Part shown: piece after piece, positions 1-10,402 of the stretch | How positions within the stretch are numbered: position 1 is the stretch's first letter | Layout of the letters: each line of letters opens with the position of its first letter | Assembly: GCF_029870955.1 (NCBI RefSeq) | Contig: NZ_PGFQ01000003.1 | Location: forward strand, 65,678 to 129,677 | DNA: 64,000 nucleotides | From: Sulfitobacter faviae | GTDB taxonomy: Bacteria; Pseudomonadota; Alphaproteobacteria; Rhodobacterales; Rhodobacteraceae | Direction of reading: 5' to 3' | Program-made: the position numbers and the translations under genes | Notes under the pieces: generated by a model | Databases searched by the model: none | The model's input: only the letters and a program-made list of their open reading frames with translations | What the model was told of the DNA's origin: nothing

Positions 1-61
1 CCCAAGAACAGGTGCCGGCGCTGACAGTCAACAGCGCGGCGTCGGGCCATAGCAAGAAGGC

Positions 62-655
62 ATGACTCACATGGACACTCCTTTGGAAATCGCTTGGCAC
101 AATGTCGAAAAATCGGAACCGCTTGAAGCGCGCATTCGTGAGCGGGTCCAGAAATTGCATCGCTACTTTGATCGTATCAACAGTTGCCATATCGTCGTGG
201 AACGGCAGCATCGAAGCCAACATCACGACAAAGAATTCCATCTGCGGATCGAAGTCCGCGTGCCTGAACATGAAATTGTCATCAGCAATGATCCCGGTGA
301 CCGGCGGGATCATTTCGACCCCAATATCGTCATCCGCGACGCGTTCGACGCGATGGAGCGAAGGTTGGAAGGGCATTCCCAGAAGATGCGGGGGGATACC
401 AAAACTCTCTCCGGTCCGCCCCAGGGCATCGTCGTGCGGATGTTCGACAACTATGGGTTTGTGCGAATAAGCGATGGTCAGGAAATCTATTTTGCGCCCA
501 ATGCTGTACTGAACTATGGATTTGAGGCTCTCAAGGTCGGATCGGCGGTAGAGTTGAGCGTAGCCGAAGGGGAGGGGGCCATGGGTCCCCAGGCCTCAAT
601 GGTACGGCCCATCAGTGAGGTGAGCCTCGAATCCGAACGGCGCGCAGCGCCCTGA
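62..655 (+). CDS. HPF/RaiA-like ribosome hibernation factor with C-terminal cold-shock-like domain
   Basis: The N-terminal ~110 residues read as a ribosome-associated inhibitor/hibernation promoting factor domain (beta-alpha-beta pattern, basic helix, a 'D..YDAM.RRL' type second helix seen here as DAFDAMERRLEGH). Residues ~118-185 form a small beta-barrel resembling a cold-shock/S1-like domain (GIVVRMFDNYGFVRISDG, then an FAPNAVLNYGFEALKVGSAV stretch). Family role: binds the 30S A/P site region under stress and silences ribosomes; the extra nucleic-acid-binding domain is a known variant architecture. Two in-frame ATGs (62 and 71) follow an AAGAAGG at 54-60; the second has the better spacing. 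It stands alone, ~195 bp before the next gene. Confidence 0.85.
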   Translation: MTHMDTPLEIAWHNVEKSEPLEARIRERVQKLHRYFDRINSCHIVVERQHRSQHHDKEFHLRIEVRVPEHEIVISNDPGDRRDHFDPNIVIRDAFDAMERRLEGHSQKMRGDTKTLSGPPQGIVVRMFDNYGFVRISDGQEIYFAPNAVLNYGFEALKVGSAVELSVAEGEGAMGPQASMVRPISEVSLESERRAAP

Positions 656-849
656 CAGATCCGCAGAACCATGGGTAGACCGTGCCTTGGGTCCGCCTTC
701 GGTTCGCAAAAACTTTTGGGCGGAGCTGGCGTGAGGTTTCAGCCGAGAAAAGCCCCCTTCCTGTGTTGCAGGGATCTTTGAGCGAGGGCCCATGGCCCGC
801 CTAGGCTGCAAAGAGGGAGCAACAGTAAAAAGGAGCAAGTATAAAGCTT

Positions 850-1332
850 ATGAACAACTTCAAGGAAATGTATGTCGCCGAACTGCAGGAGGCCCGGTCG
901 TTGGAGGCCCAACTGGTCAAGGCGTTGCCCGGTATGATCGACGACGTCAATGAAATTGACCTGAAACAGGTTTTGGAAGTCCACCTTACGGAAACGCAAG
1001 GTCATCTCGAGCGGGTAGAGGCTATCCTTCGGCGCCATGAGGCCGCGTCGGAAGAACATAAGGATCACTCCATGCAGCGGCTGGTGTCAGAAGCCGACAA
1101 ATGGGCGGGCATGATCGAAGATCGCGATCAACGGGATGCGGGTATCATCGCCTCAGCGCAGCGGATCGAACACTATGAAATGGCAGTGTACGGCACCTTG
1201 GCCGCTTGGGCGAAGCAACTCGGCCTGGGCGAGGATGAGAAGGATCTGCGGGCGATTCTGAAGGAAGAGCAAGCTGTGGATCACAAGCTTACCGTGCTTG
1301 CTGAAAAGGAAATTAATCCCTTAGCAACATAG
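850..1332 (+). CDS. DUF892 / YciE-YciF-like ferritin-like stress protein
   Basis: This 160-residue, almost wholly alpha-helical protein has the DUF892 opening (FKEMYVAELQEARSLEAQL) and a late helix with EHYEMAVYGTLAAWA, the usual metal-site type Glu/His spacing of ferritin-like four-helix bundles. The family is linked to osmotic and oxidative stress; its chemistry is unsettled. An AAAAGGAG lies at 827-834, somewhat far (15 nt) from the ATG. It is adjacent to the hibernation factor, which suggests a stress-related pair, though the ~195 bp gap argues against a simple operon. Confidence 0.85.
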   Translation: MNNFKEMYVAELQEARSLEAQLVKALPGMIDDVNEIDLKQVLEVHLTETQGHLERVEAILRRHEAASEEHKDHSMQRLVSEADKWAGMIEDRDQRDAGIIASAQRIEHYEMAVYGTLAAWAKQLGLGEDEKDLRAILKEEQAVDHKLTVLAEKEINPLAT

Positions 1333-1601
1333 TCCGGCCAACTTGCCATGAGAGGATGACGTGAGCGTTGGTGCATTTTGCAGCGACTTAGCCCTTCTCG
1401 GTGTTGACCGCGCGAATGTAGGTGGACGCAAGATCTGCCCGGTCGGGGCGATGTACTGTCGGCGTGGCATTGGAACAATGCGTCCCGCCAATGGTTGTCG
1501 TCCTAGGTGACCTGTTCACCAAAGTTCTGGACAGCTTGCCTATGTGCATCGTCAGCAAGGACGCTGGACATAACTAAAATAACGCAAGGAAGGGGCACAT
1601 C

Positions 1602-1814
1602 ATGACTCCGCCAGACGCAAATCTCAAAAAGCAGGAACGTCGCCATATCGGCCCTTTGATTGGAATGGCCGCGGTGGTGATCTTTGGCATTGGTATTATT
1701 GTTTACTGGATGGGCGAGGAAGTCGCCACGGCACCCGAAGAGGCTGATACCGCAATCGAGGCACCCTCGACAGAGGATGGCGTCAGAAATATAGAGCCTG
1801 CCCCAGCTGAATAA
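1602..1814 (+). CDS. small single-pass membrane protein
   Basis: This 70-residue protein has a charged N-terminus (KKQERRH), one transmembrane helix at ~19-36 (GMAAVVIFGIGIIVYWMG) and an acidic, Pro/Glu-rich tail. A purine-rich AAGGAAGGGG (1587-1596) precedes the ATG at a normal distance, which supports expression. I do not recognise a functional family. The 270 bp before it hold no convincing gene. Confidence 0.6.
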   Translation: MTPPDANLKKQERRHIGPLIGMAAVVIFGIGIIVYWMGEEVATAPEEADTAIEAPSTEDGVRNIEPAPAE

Positions 1815-2001
1815 TCGGGAGCACTTTCCATGTGGCCCCTACGGGAGCGACGCCGCGAAATTTTGTTGCCCCAGCGTCGGAGCGACTTTCTCAGGACCGC
1901 TGCTTGCCAAATGCGATGAAGCGTTCGTTGCACATGAGGAATTTAGGAACTGTGCTGTGCGACAGCGCGTTGGCCCAAAAGTATGGAGGTCCATTCTGCA
2001 C

Positions 2002-4248
2002 ATGCCCAAATTCCGTCGGAACTATATCACTCGCCCCATTCACAAGTGGGCACGCAATGTATTACCCCAACTGAGCGCGACTGAAGCCGAAGCCTTGGAA
2101 GCGGGCGAGGTATGGTGGGAAGCGGAGTTGTTTTCCGGTCATCCCGACTGGTCCAAGCTTTTTTCGGTCACGGCACCCGAGCTGACCGAAGAAGAACAGG
2201 CATTCCTTGACGGTCCCTGTCAGGAATTGTGCAGCATGATCGATGACTGGGCGATCAATGAACAGGATGCCGATCTGTCGCCCGATGTCTGGCAATTCAT
2301 GAGGGACAAGAAATTCTTCGGCATGATCATTCCGAAAAAGTATGGCGGACTTGGGTTCTCGGCCTTTGCCCATTCCGAGGTTGTGCGTTTCATTTCTACT
2401 CGTTCTGTTGCCGCGGCCGTCACGGTGATGGTTCCGAATTCGCTTGGACCGGGCGAGCTTTTGCACATGTTCGGGACCGACGCGCAGCAGGAGCACTGGC
2501 TGCCGCGTCTGGCCGACGGACGCGAATTGCCCGCATTCGGCCTGACCAGTGACGAGGCCGGATCGGACGCCAGCGCGATGATCGACAACGGCGTGATCGA
2601 AACGGGCACCTGGAAGGGCGAAGAGGTGCTGGGAATCCGACTGAACTGGGCCAAGCGGTACATCACGTTGGCCCCCGTCTGTACGGTACTGGGCCTCGCA
2701 TTCAAGCTGCGTGACCCCCATGGCCATCTGGGCGGCGAAGAAGACATCGGCATCACCTGTGCGTTGATACCGGCTGATCTGCCCGGAGTCGAAACCGGGC
2801 GGCGGCACATTCCCAGCCAGACCATGTTTATGAACGGGCCGACAACGGGCAAGGATGTCTTCGTGCCGCTCGACAATATCATTGGCGGCAAAGAATACGC
2901 CGGTCGCGGCTGGATGATGCTAATGAGCGCGCTCGCCGCCGGGCGGGGGATTTCGCTGCCGTCGATGGGATGCGCCGCGATTGCGTTGTCGGCGCATACG
3001 ACCGGAGCCTATTCCCGTATCCGCCAGCAATTCGGGCTGCCGATCGGTAAGTTCGGCGGCATTCAAACGCGGCTGGGACGGCTGGCTGCGGACAGCTATT
3101 CGATGGATGCTGCACGGCGGCTGACCTGTGCAGGCTTGGATGAGGGGCGTTCTCTTTCCGTCATATCTGCTATCATGAAGGCACATGCCACATACCGCAT
3201 GCGCGACGCTATCAATGATGCAATGGACGTGCATTCCGGCAAGGCAGTGATCGATGGTCCATCGAATTACCTGCAAGCGCTTTACCGCGCCGTTCCCATC
3301 GGGATAACCGTCGAAGGAGCAAATATCGTCACTCGCTCGCTGATCATCTTCGGTCAGGGCTCAATCCGAGCGCATCCGCACCTGCTGGATGAGATGAAAG
3401 CGCTGAATATCGAGGACCCCGAGGAAAGCCTGACGGCGTTCGACAAACACTTCTGGAGACATGTCGGACATTCGACCAAGACCTTCTTCCGCGCTCTCGG
3501 TCGCGCATGGACCGGCGGGTTTCTGGCCCCTGCGCCCGACGCCGGCGCGGCAAAACGGCACTACCGCCAGATGGCACGCTGGTCCGCGGCCTATGCCTTG
3601 ACCGCCGATATGGCATTTTTGACCATGGGCGGCGATTTGAAGCGCAAGGAGATGATCTCGGGTCGGATGGGCGACATTCTCTCCGAGCTCTATATCCTCA
3701 GCGCTACGTTGAAACGCTGGGACGACGAAGGACGGCAGAGCGGGGATCTGCCGGCTGTGGAGTATGCCGCCGAACGCGGCTTTGCGCGGATACGGCTGGC
3801 GCTGGACGAAGTTTTGATGAACTTTCCGGCCCGCTGGGCTGCATGGCTGCTGCGGACAGTGACCCTGCCGAGGGGCGGCGCGCCGGGTCCGGATGATGCT
3901 CTGACCGAAAAGGCCGCGGATCTGATCTATGAACCCTCCGCCACGCGCAGCCGGATCGTGGGCCGCCTGCACGGTGGCTGCAACCGCGACGGCATCGTGT
4001 TGCTGAACGACTGCTATGATGCCGTGATGGACACCGCCCCCCTGATGAAGCGCCTGCGCGAAGCAGACCAGACCCCGGATGAGGCCCTGGAGCACGGTAC
4101 CATCAGCCAGGAGGATCGCGACCGTATCGCGAAGATGGAAGACCTTGTCCACAAAGTGGTTGCCGTTGACAATTTCACCCACGAAGAGCTGGCCGGGCTT
4201 TATCCCGGATTGGATGCGCAGGTGTCGCAAAAGGAGGCAGCAGAATGA
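2002..4248 (+). CDS. fadE: FadE-type acyl-CoA dehydrogenase
   Basis: Long-form (FadE/DUF1974-type) acyl-CoA dehydrogenase for the first step of fatty-acid beta-oxidation, forming trans-2-enoyl-CoA with FAD. Visible landmarks: FGLTSDEAGSDA in the substrate/flavin region, HVHSGKAVIDGP-like AMDVHSGKAVIDGP, and VEGANIVTRSLIIFGQGSIR at the junction with the C-terminal DUF1974 domain. The ATG at 2002 is preferred because GGAGGT (1985-1990) precedes it; a GTG at 1957 would add 15 residues. Compared with enterobacterial FadE the protein lacks the long N-terminal membrane segment. Its stop overlaps the thiolase start (ATGA), so it is the first gene of a coupled three-gene operon. Confidence 0.9.
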   Translation: MPKFRRNYITRPIHKWARNVLPQLSATEAEALEAGEVWWEAELFSGHPDWSKLFSVTAPELTEEEQAFLDGPCQELCSMIDDWAINEQDADLSPDVWQFMRDKKFFGMIIPKKYGGLGFSAFAHSEVVRFISTRSVAAAVTVMVPNSLGPGELLHMFGTDAQQEHWLPRLADGRELPAFGLTSDEAGSDASAMIDNGVIETGTWKGEEVLGIRLNWAKRYITLAPVCTVLGLAFKLRDPHGHLGGEEDIGITCALIPADLPGVETGRRHIPSQTMFMNGPTTGKDVFVPLDNIIGGKEYAGRGWMMLMSALAAGRGISLPSMGCAAIALSAHTTGAYSRIRQQFGLPIGKFGGIQTRLGRLAADSYSMDAARRLTCAGLDEGRSLSVISAIMKAHATYRMRDAINDAMDVHSGKAVIDGPSNYLQALYRAVPIGITVEGANIVTRSLIIFGQGSIRAHPHLLDEMKALNIEDPEESLTAFDKHFWRHVGHSTKTFFRALGRAWTGGFLAPAPDAGAAKRHYRQMARWSAAYALTADMAFLTMGGDLKRKEMISGRMGDILSELYILSATLKRWDDEGRQSGDLPAVEYAAERGFARIRLALDEVLMNFPARWAAWLLRTVTLPRGGAPGPDDALTEKAADLIYEPSATRSRIVGRLHGGCNRDGIVLLNDCYDAVMDTAPLMKRLREADQTPDEALEHGTISQEDRDRIAKMEDLVHKVVAVDNFTHEELAGLYPGLDAQVSQKEAAE

Positions 4249-5528
4249 ATCGCCGGGTTTACCTTGTTGATGGCGCACGCACGCCATTCCTGAAAGCAAA
4301 AGGAAAGCCGGGCCCCTTCACACCCGTCGATCTGGCGGTGCAGGCGGGACGGCCACTGCTCGCGCGGCAGAGCTTTGACCGAAAGCTTTTGGATTTGGTG
4401 ATCCTGGGCTGCGTCAACGTCGTCCAAGATGAGATGAACCCCGCCCGTGTGGCTGCCCTGCGGTTAGGATTGGGTGAAGAAATGGTCGCCTTCTCGATGC
4501 AGATCAACTGTGGTTCGGGCATGCAGTCGATCGACACGGCCTACCGCTATATCCGCGATGGCTTTCACGACATGATCCTTGCTGGCGGCGCAGAGGCGCT
4601 CAGCCACGCGCCGCTGGTATTGCGGCAATCCGCGGTCGAATGGTTCGCGCAGATGTCCCAGGCCAAGGGGCCCGTCGTCCGGGCTAAGGCGATAATCGGG
4701 CTGCGGCCCGAGTTCTTCAAGCCTGTCGTCGGTCTGGAGCGCGGGCTGACAGATCCAATCACGACGCTGAATATGGGCCAGACGGCGGAAGTGCTGGCGC
4801 ATCGGTTCAATATTTCGCGGCGGAGCGCCGACGAATACGCCAACGACAGCCATCACCGTTTGGCCCTAGCCCAGAAGGAAGGCTGGCTAAAGGATGAAGT
4901 CATGCCTGCCTTTGACCGAAGCGGCAATGCCTACGAACACGACGATGGCGTGCGCCCGGACAGCGATCTGGAGGGGTTGGCAAAACCCAAGCCCGCGTTT
5001 GAAAAACCTTACGGCAAGGTCACGGCCGGCAACTCCAGTCAGATTACGGATGGCGCAAGCTGGGTGATCGTCGCCTCAGAGGAGGCCGTCGAGAAGCACA
5101 AGCTCGAGCCACTCGCGCGGATCGTGGACAGTGAATGGGCCGGTCTGAACCCATCCGTGATGGGCTTGGGGCCGGTACTGGCCTCGACGCCTTTGGCGCA
5201 GCGCAACGATATGGCGCGCGATGATGTGGATTTGTGGGAGCTGAACGAGGCTTTCGCCGCACAGGTGCTGTCCTGTATTGCCGCCTGGGATGATGCGGAT
5301 TTCTGTCGTGAAGTGTTGGGACTAGAGGGGGCCTTTGGGCGTATCGACCGCAACCGGTTGAACATCGACGGAGGGGCGATAAGCCTTGGCCATCCGGTCG
5401 GCACTTCGGGCAATCGGATTGTGCTGCATCTGGTCAACGCTCTGCGCCGCCGGGAATTGAAACGCGGCATCGCAACCGAGTGTATCGGTGGCGGCTTGGG
5501 CGGTGCGATGCTGCTGGAGGTGGCATGA
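4245..5528 (+). CDS. fadA: acetyl-CoA acyltransferase (3-ketoacyl-CoA thiolase)
   Basis: This 427-residue thiolase catalyses the last step of beta-oxidation, releasing acetyl-CoA. The nucleophilic Cys89 sits in MQINCGSGMQ; the C-terminal active-site motifs GGAISLGHPVGTSG (His) and ECIGGGLGGA (second Cys) are present. The length suits the FadI-like long thiolase subgroup, so the symbol could equally be fadI. It overlaps fadE upstream and fadJ downstream by ATGA junctions, which implies translational coupling. Confidence 0.9.
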   Translation: MNRRVYLVDGARTPFLKAKGKPGPFTPVDLAVQAGRPLLARQSFDRKLLDLVILGCVNVVQDEMNPARVAALRLGLGEEMVAFSMQINCGSGMQSIDTAYRYIRDGFHDMILAGGAEALSHAPLVLRQSAVEWFAQMSQAKGPVVRAKAIIGLRPEFFKPVVGLERGLTDPITTLNMGQTAEVLAHRFNISRRSADEYANDSHHRLALAQKEGWLKDEVMPAFDRSGNAYEHDDGVRPDSDLEGLAKPKPAFEKPYGKVTAGNSSQITDGASWVIVASEEAVEKHKLEPLARIVDSEWAGLNPSVMGLGPVLASTPLAQRNDMARDDVDLWELNEAFAAQVLSCIAAWDDADFCREVLGLEGAFGRIDRNRLNIDGGAISLGHPVGTSGNRIVLHLVNALRRRELKRGIATECIGGGLGGAMLLEVA

Positions 5529-7595
5529 TGACGGGACCTGTAATGGAACATCTGGGCGAAACGAAACTTGAGCTGGGCCCTGTGACGCGCGGCGAAGGCC
5601 CTTGGCTGCATGGAGAGGCAGACGGTATCGTCTGGCTGGCACTGGATCGGGGTGAGGGGCCGTGAACACGATCGGGCAGGACGTGATCGAAGGGTTGCAA
5701 AGCCACATCGAAGCGCTGGAACGTGACCAGCCTCGTGCGGTGGTGATCCGCTCGGCCAAGATCGCGGGCTTTGCCGTCGGCGCCGATATCACCGGTTTTG
5801 ATGACATGGCTAATGAGGGGGCGGCCGAGATGCTCACGCATGGGCACGACGTGCTGGACCGATTGGAGGCGCTCGATTGCCCCACGATCTGCATTGTGCA
5901 CGGCGCGGCCTTGGGGGCGGGGTTCGAACTGGCCTTGGCATGTGACTGGCGCATCGCGGTCGAGGGCGCGTCTTTCGGTTTTCCCGAAGTCCAGCTGGGC
6001 CTGCACCCCGGCCTAGGCGGGACGTTCCGCCTGCCGGCGTTGATCGACCCGGTTAAAGCGATGACTCTGATGCTGACGGGCAAGACCGCGCATACCGGCA
6101 AGGCCCGCAAGCTGGGCATCGCCGATGTGGTCACCCAAGAGCGGCATGTGGCGGCGGCGGTCGATGCGATCAAGGCGGGCGAGGTCGAGCGTGATGCCCC
6201 CGGCCTTAAGGCCCGCGCGATGGGATTTGATCAGGCGCGCAGCCTGGCCGCGCGGCAGATGCGCAAGGAGACCGGGCAGAAGGCCCCGGAGCAACACTAC
6301 CCCGCGCCGCATCGTTTGATCGACATGTGGGAAGAGCATGGCGACGACCGGGCCGCCATGCAGCGCGCGGAGAACCAGAGTTTCGCGAAGTTGCTGGACA
6401 GCGACACCTCGAAGAACCTGCGCCGCGTGTTTTTTCTGCGACAGGACATGAAGAATGACAGCCGGGGCGAGGACGGGATCGATCATGTACACGTCATCGG
6501 GGCCGGTGCGATGGGGGCGAGATCGCCGCTTGGGCGGCAATCAAGGGCAAGACCGTGACGCTGGGCGATGTCGCACTGGATCCCTTGGCCGAGGCCGTCA
6601 AACAGGCGCGGGCCGTCTGCAAGAACAAGCATCTCTCCAACATTGAGACACGCGATGCGCTGGATCGCATGATGCCCGACCCGCACGGCTATGGCATCGC
6701 CCGTGCAGATCTGATCATCGAAGCGGTGCCGGAGAAGCCTGATCTGAAAGAGAAGATCTACAACGGATTGAAGGGCCGGATGAAACAGGGGGCGATCCTT
6801 GCCAGCAACACCTCCAGCTTGCGCCTAACCGAGTTGAAGGAGGGCGTAGCCGATCCATCGCGCTTTGCGGGGCTGCATTTCTTCAATCCGGTCAGCAAAA
6901 TGGATCTGGTCGAAGTCGTGCGCCACGCCGATACCGCCGAGGATGTCATCTGCAGACTTGCCGCCTTCTGTGGCGAGATCGGCAAGCTCCCCGTTCAGGT
7001 CACCGACTCTTTCGGTTTTCTGGTCAACCGCGCGCTGATGCCATACCTGATGGAAGCGATGATGTTGATGGACGAAGGGGTGGACAAGGAGGTCATCGAC
7101 ACGGCTGCCATCCGCTTTGGCATGCCGATGGGTCCTGTCGCCCTGGCCGACCAGGTGGGCTTGGATATTTGCCTGCATGTCGCGGAGAGCCTTAAGGACG
7201 GGCTGGACAAACCGATGGCGGACATCAGCAACGGTCTTCGCAAGAAAGTCAAGCGGGGTGATACCGGTAAAAAGGCGGGGCAGGGGTTCTATGATTGGTC
7301 ACAGGGCGCGCCGCACCCAAATGCCGATCTGGACAATGCCCCCGATGATCTGACAGACCGGCTGATACTGCCGATGCTGAACGCCTGTGTGGAATGTCTG
7401 CGGAAGAATGTAGTGAAGGATGCCAATGCCATAGATGGCGCAATGATTTTCGCCACCGGGTTCGCGCCCTTCCGGGGTGGTCCGATGCGTTACGCCCGCG
7501 CGCGCGGTGCCAAAGAAATACGCGAGCGACTAGAGGAACTGGCCGGGAAGCACGGAGAGCGTCTCACCCCTGACGTCGGTTGGCAAGACCTTTGA
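5525..7595 (+). CDS. fadJ: FadJ/FadB-type bifunctional enoyl-CoA hydratase / 3-hydroxyacyl-CoA dehydrogenase, two frameshifts
   Basis: The reconstructed ~690-residue product has an N-terminal crotonase domain (GAALGAGFELALACD) and a C-terminal NAD-dependent dehydrogenase (HVIGAGAMG; GLHFFNPVSKMDLVEVVR). Reading is broken twice. At the GGGG run 5656-5659 one added G restores LDRGEGAVNTI; at the GGGGG run 6513-6517 one added G restores GAMGGEIAAWAAIKGK. Both repaired stretches match family consensus closely, so a consensus error is more likely than a dead gene. Start is ATG 5525 or 5528, overlapping the thiolase stop. No terminator was identified downstream. Confidence 0.85.
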
Positions 7596-8299
7596 GCGCG
7601 CGAGACTACCGGAAGAAGCCGACGAGAACTTTGTTATGTCCGCTGAGATGGGGCTGACGCGCTTTTGTTGAGCGGCACTCAACAAGCCAGCGATGCCGAG
7701 CATCGAATAGACGAAATTTGAACTTGACCTCACCTATGATGCCTACTCGTTTGTAATTGATGTAGCTCCGTTAATGGGTGTGATCCTTTCAATGCCGCCC
7801 GAGATCGTCTCGACCGATCATAGGAATCGCAGGTTCCGGATGGTTTGTTTCGTTTGCGCCGGCGAGTTTTGAAAGCAGCATGCGCCGCAATGCGTGGTAT
7901 CGGTATATTATGCGGCTGCATAAGAGGGGGCATAGAAGAGTTCGGCGCGCGTTTGGACGCAAAGCTCGGTAGGCTTTACCCGACGGTGCTCGTGATCAGA
8001 ACCGTCAGCATAGTCGAAGTTGGCAAACCAAATTAATAAGCTACGTTGCAAGCAAAACTATTGACGTTTATCGAATTGGAAAAGTTTGGGACTATTCGAT
8101 TAAAGTCGTTGCGGTATCCACGTCTGGCTATGACAATAGTAGACCAACAATTAATCTCCAAACTTGGACTAAAGCCGGCAACCCATCAAGTTCAACGAAC
8201 TCCTTCCCTTGCTTGAACATAATTAACCCTATGGGCGTCTTTCGTAGCGAAGGGTGGATTCACAAACGAAGTGCAAATTCTGTACGAATACAGAGAGTT
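7596..8299. other. intergenic region without a recognisable gene
   Basis: About 700 bp between fadJ and the IS30 element. Base composition is visibly more AT-rich than the neighbours and no frame shows a credible protein; the 63-codon frame at 7845-8036 has no family resemblance or ribosome-binding site. I saw no tRNA cloverleaf or strong hairpin. Confidence 0.5.
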
Positions 8300-8384
8300 G
8301 CATGGAGTATGAAGAATGTGAACCCACTACTGTCACCTGAAGCTGGACGAACGTCGCAAGCTTGCAAAGTGGCTTGAAGCCAAA

Positions 8385-9103
8385 ATGTCGATTTCAGAGA
8401 TCGCGGATCGACTGGGTCGCGCCCCCTCCACGATCTACCGAGACATTAAGCGTAATCGGTACACGGACGGCGAACTGCCTGAGCTAAACGGGTATCACGC
8501 GCTCGTCGCTCAGGACAAATATGAGCAGCGCCGCGCGATTCATCGCAAGATGATCATTCACCCTGATTTGAAAGCCGCCATCGAAGACCGCTTGAAGGCT
8601 GGCTGGTCGCCCGAACAGATAGCCGGCAGGATGCGGCTCGAACGGCACCCGATCCGCGTGAGCCACGAGACGATCTATCGCTTTGCCTATTCCAAAGACG
8701 GTCGCGAGGAACAGTTCTACCGCCATCTCCCCGAGCATCGCCGCCGCCGTCGGCCGCGTGGTTACCGCAGGCACAACAGAGCCCACATATTCGACATTCA
8801 AAGCCTGTCACACAGGCCTGAGCGTGTCTCAGAACGCTTAGAATTCGGCCATTGGGAGTGCGACTTGATGATGTTCCGTAAGGAGCAGGGGAAGGTAAAC
8901 GTGACGTCATTGGTGGAGCGCGTCAGCCGCTATGCCGTCGTGATACGCAATGAAGATCGACAATCCAAACCGATCATGGAGTCCCTGATCAACGGGTTGG
9001 TTCCCCTGCCCGCCGACGCGCGCAAGTCAATCACCTTCGACCGCGGCACCGAGTTCTCGGCCTGGAAATATCTCAAGGCTGGGATTGGAGCGGATGCCTG
9101 GTT
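8385..9103 (+). pseudogene. IS30-family transposase, 5' part
   Basis: N-terminal HTH region (SISEIADRLGRAPSTIYRDIKRN), then the DDE core: FGHWECDLM supplies the first Asp and ITFDRGTEFS the second Asp. In this frame the coding potential extends upstream of the ATG to ~8322 (LKLDERRKLAKWLEAK) without a normal start codon, so the true start is altered or frameshifted. Native sequence ends at codon TGG-TT (9103), where the nested IS begins; the frame then runs on to a spurious stop at 9158. Confidence 0.8.
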
Positions 9104-9106
9104 GTC

Positions 9107-9114
9107 TAATCGCC
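9107..9114. repeat. left sub-terminal inverted repeat of the nested IS
   Basis: TAATCGCC, 3 bp inside the left junction. It is an exact inverted match of 10388-10395. Confidence 0.65.
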
Positions 9115-9269
9115 GACCCACAGTCAAGCTTTTGATGCTAGAAAACAGTGGGCGTTGAAACGCCCTACAATGCCTTTCCCATTTCCACTCTTCGTTCAGC
9201 CGTCCACGACAGGGACGCCTCCTCGCATCTACCTATGACGCGCTGAGTTCGGTGTGCGAAGTCCTTTCC

Positions 9270-10281
9270 TTAGGCGACGACTTCGCGAGTCGGGATGAAT
9301 TCTTGGCCGGTTCTAAGCATGGAATGCATGATGACGGCGAGTTTACGGGCAACGGCCACCGCCGCGCGCTTGAACCCAATGCGTTCCCTCAACTGAAGGC
9401 CCCAAGTTTTGAGATCACTAACGGTATCTGCCCGTGTCCTCGTAAGTAGCGAGGTCGCGGCCTCGTAGAGAAGCCCGCGAAGCCGATGATCTCCCCGGCG
9501 CGAAATGTGGCCGTCGAAGTCTACCTCCCCGGATTGGTAGCGGCGTGTGGTAAGGCCGAGCCACGCTCCCACAGACCTTGATCTCGGGAAATTTTTCGGG
9601 TTTTCGATGGCGGCCACATAGGAGATCGCCGTGATCGCCCCGATGCCAGGTATCGTCATCAGCAGACGAGTGCTTGGGCTGTGGCGCGCCGCATGTCGGA
9701 GTTGACGATTGAGTGCGGATACACGTTTGCGTATCGCGCGCCAAGTCTCGAGTAGCGGCAAAATGATCTGTGCCAACTCGACATACCCCTCCAGCAGTCT
9801 CTCTACGTTTGCTTCAAACACGACCAGGCCGAATGTCTTCATCAGGCCACGGATCTGGTTGGTCAACTGTGTTGTCATGGACAGGAGCTGCGTACGAGCT
9901 GCCACCAAAGACCGGATCAGCATCGACTCGAAAGACTTGACCCTGACGGCCTTGTAGAAGCCGGTTTCGGCAAGTCTGGCCAACCCTTCGGCATCGTTTG
10001 CGTCGGTCTTGTTCAACGTCGCGCCCAGGATCTTCTGCGCGTGACGTGCCTCAATGCAGATCGCTGGAAGCCCCTCCCCCTTTCAAGACATGAAAGAACC
10101 AAGTGGCAAGGGGGCCAGTCTCGAACACAACGGACTGGGGTTCCGGAGCATGTTTGCGTACTGTCTGTGCAATAGACGCAGGATCCGAGCGGCATTTTCC
10201 ACGCCATATTCGATGGCCGTCTTCCCGGATGGCAATGGCAGTGTCCTTCAACGAAACGTCGAGCCCAATATGCTGACCCAT
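9270..10281 (-). pseudogene. IS110/IS1111 transposase, one frameshift
   Basis: The N-terminal part (10281-10051) begins MGQHIGLDVSLKDTAIAI and holds the DEDD RuvC-like residues (Asp in GLDVS, Glu in VFETGP). The C-terminal part (from 10016) starts at LNKTDANDAEGLARL and carries the transposase-20 domain (PGIGAITAISYVAAI ... GHISRRGDHRLRGLLYEAA). They are split by one extra base in the C5 run at 10076-10080; removing it gives LKGEGLPAICIEARHAQKILGATLNKTD, a continuous family sequence. The break could be a sequencing indel. Confidence 0.85.
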
Positions 10282-10387
10282 TCTCAGTCTCCATCAGTTG
10301 CTTCAAACAAAACCCCTTTTGGGTCACGCTCTGGATCATACCGAAGGAAAGACATTCCGATGCCATGACGGGCCACGGTCGAAGCAG

Positions 10388-10395
10388 GGCGATTA
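10388..10395. repeat. right sub-terminal inverted repeat of the nested IS
   Basis: GGCGATTA, 7 bp inside the right junction. It is an exact inverted match of 9107-9114. Confidence 0.65.
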
Positions 10396-10402
10396 CCCCA
10401 TG

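Larger units (their letters stand above)
9104..10402. mobile_element. IS110 family (IS1111-type) element nested in the IS30 transposase
   Basis: The ~1.3 kb element carries one minus-strand transposase. Boundaries come from the host gene: joining ...GCCTGGTT (ending 9103) to CTGCGACCCC (from 10405) restores the IS30 motif AWFCDP, so the insert is 9104-10402 give or take the shared TT. Sub-terminal inverted repeats TAATCGCC (9107-9114) and GGCGATTA (10388-10395) lie 3 and 7 bp inside those junctions, the asymmetric spacing described for the IS1111 group. Confidence 0.8.

Noticed and set aside
2062..4299. Long minus-strand frames opposite fadE (e.g. 2062-2808, 3361-4299)
   Set aside because: Shadows of a confidently identified gene on the plus strand; the proteins show no family features.
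7845..8036. 63-codon frame in the gap after fadJ
   Set aside because: No ribosome-binding site and no recognisable sequence; the surrounding AT-rich DNA looks non-coding.
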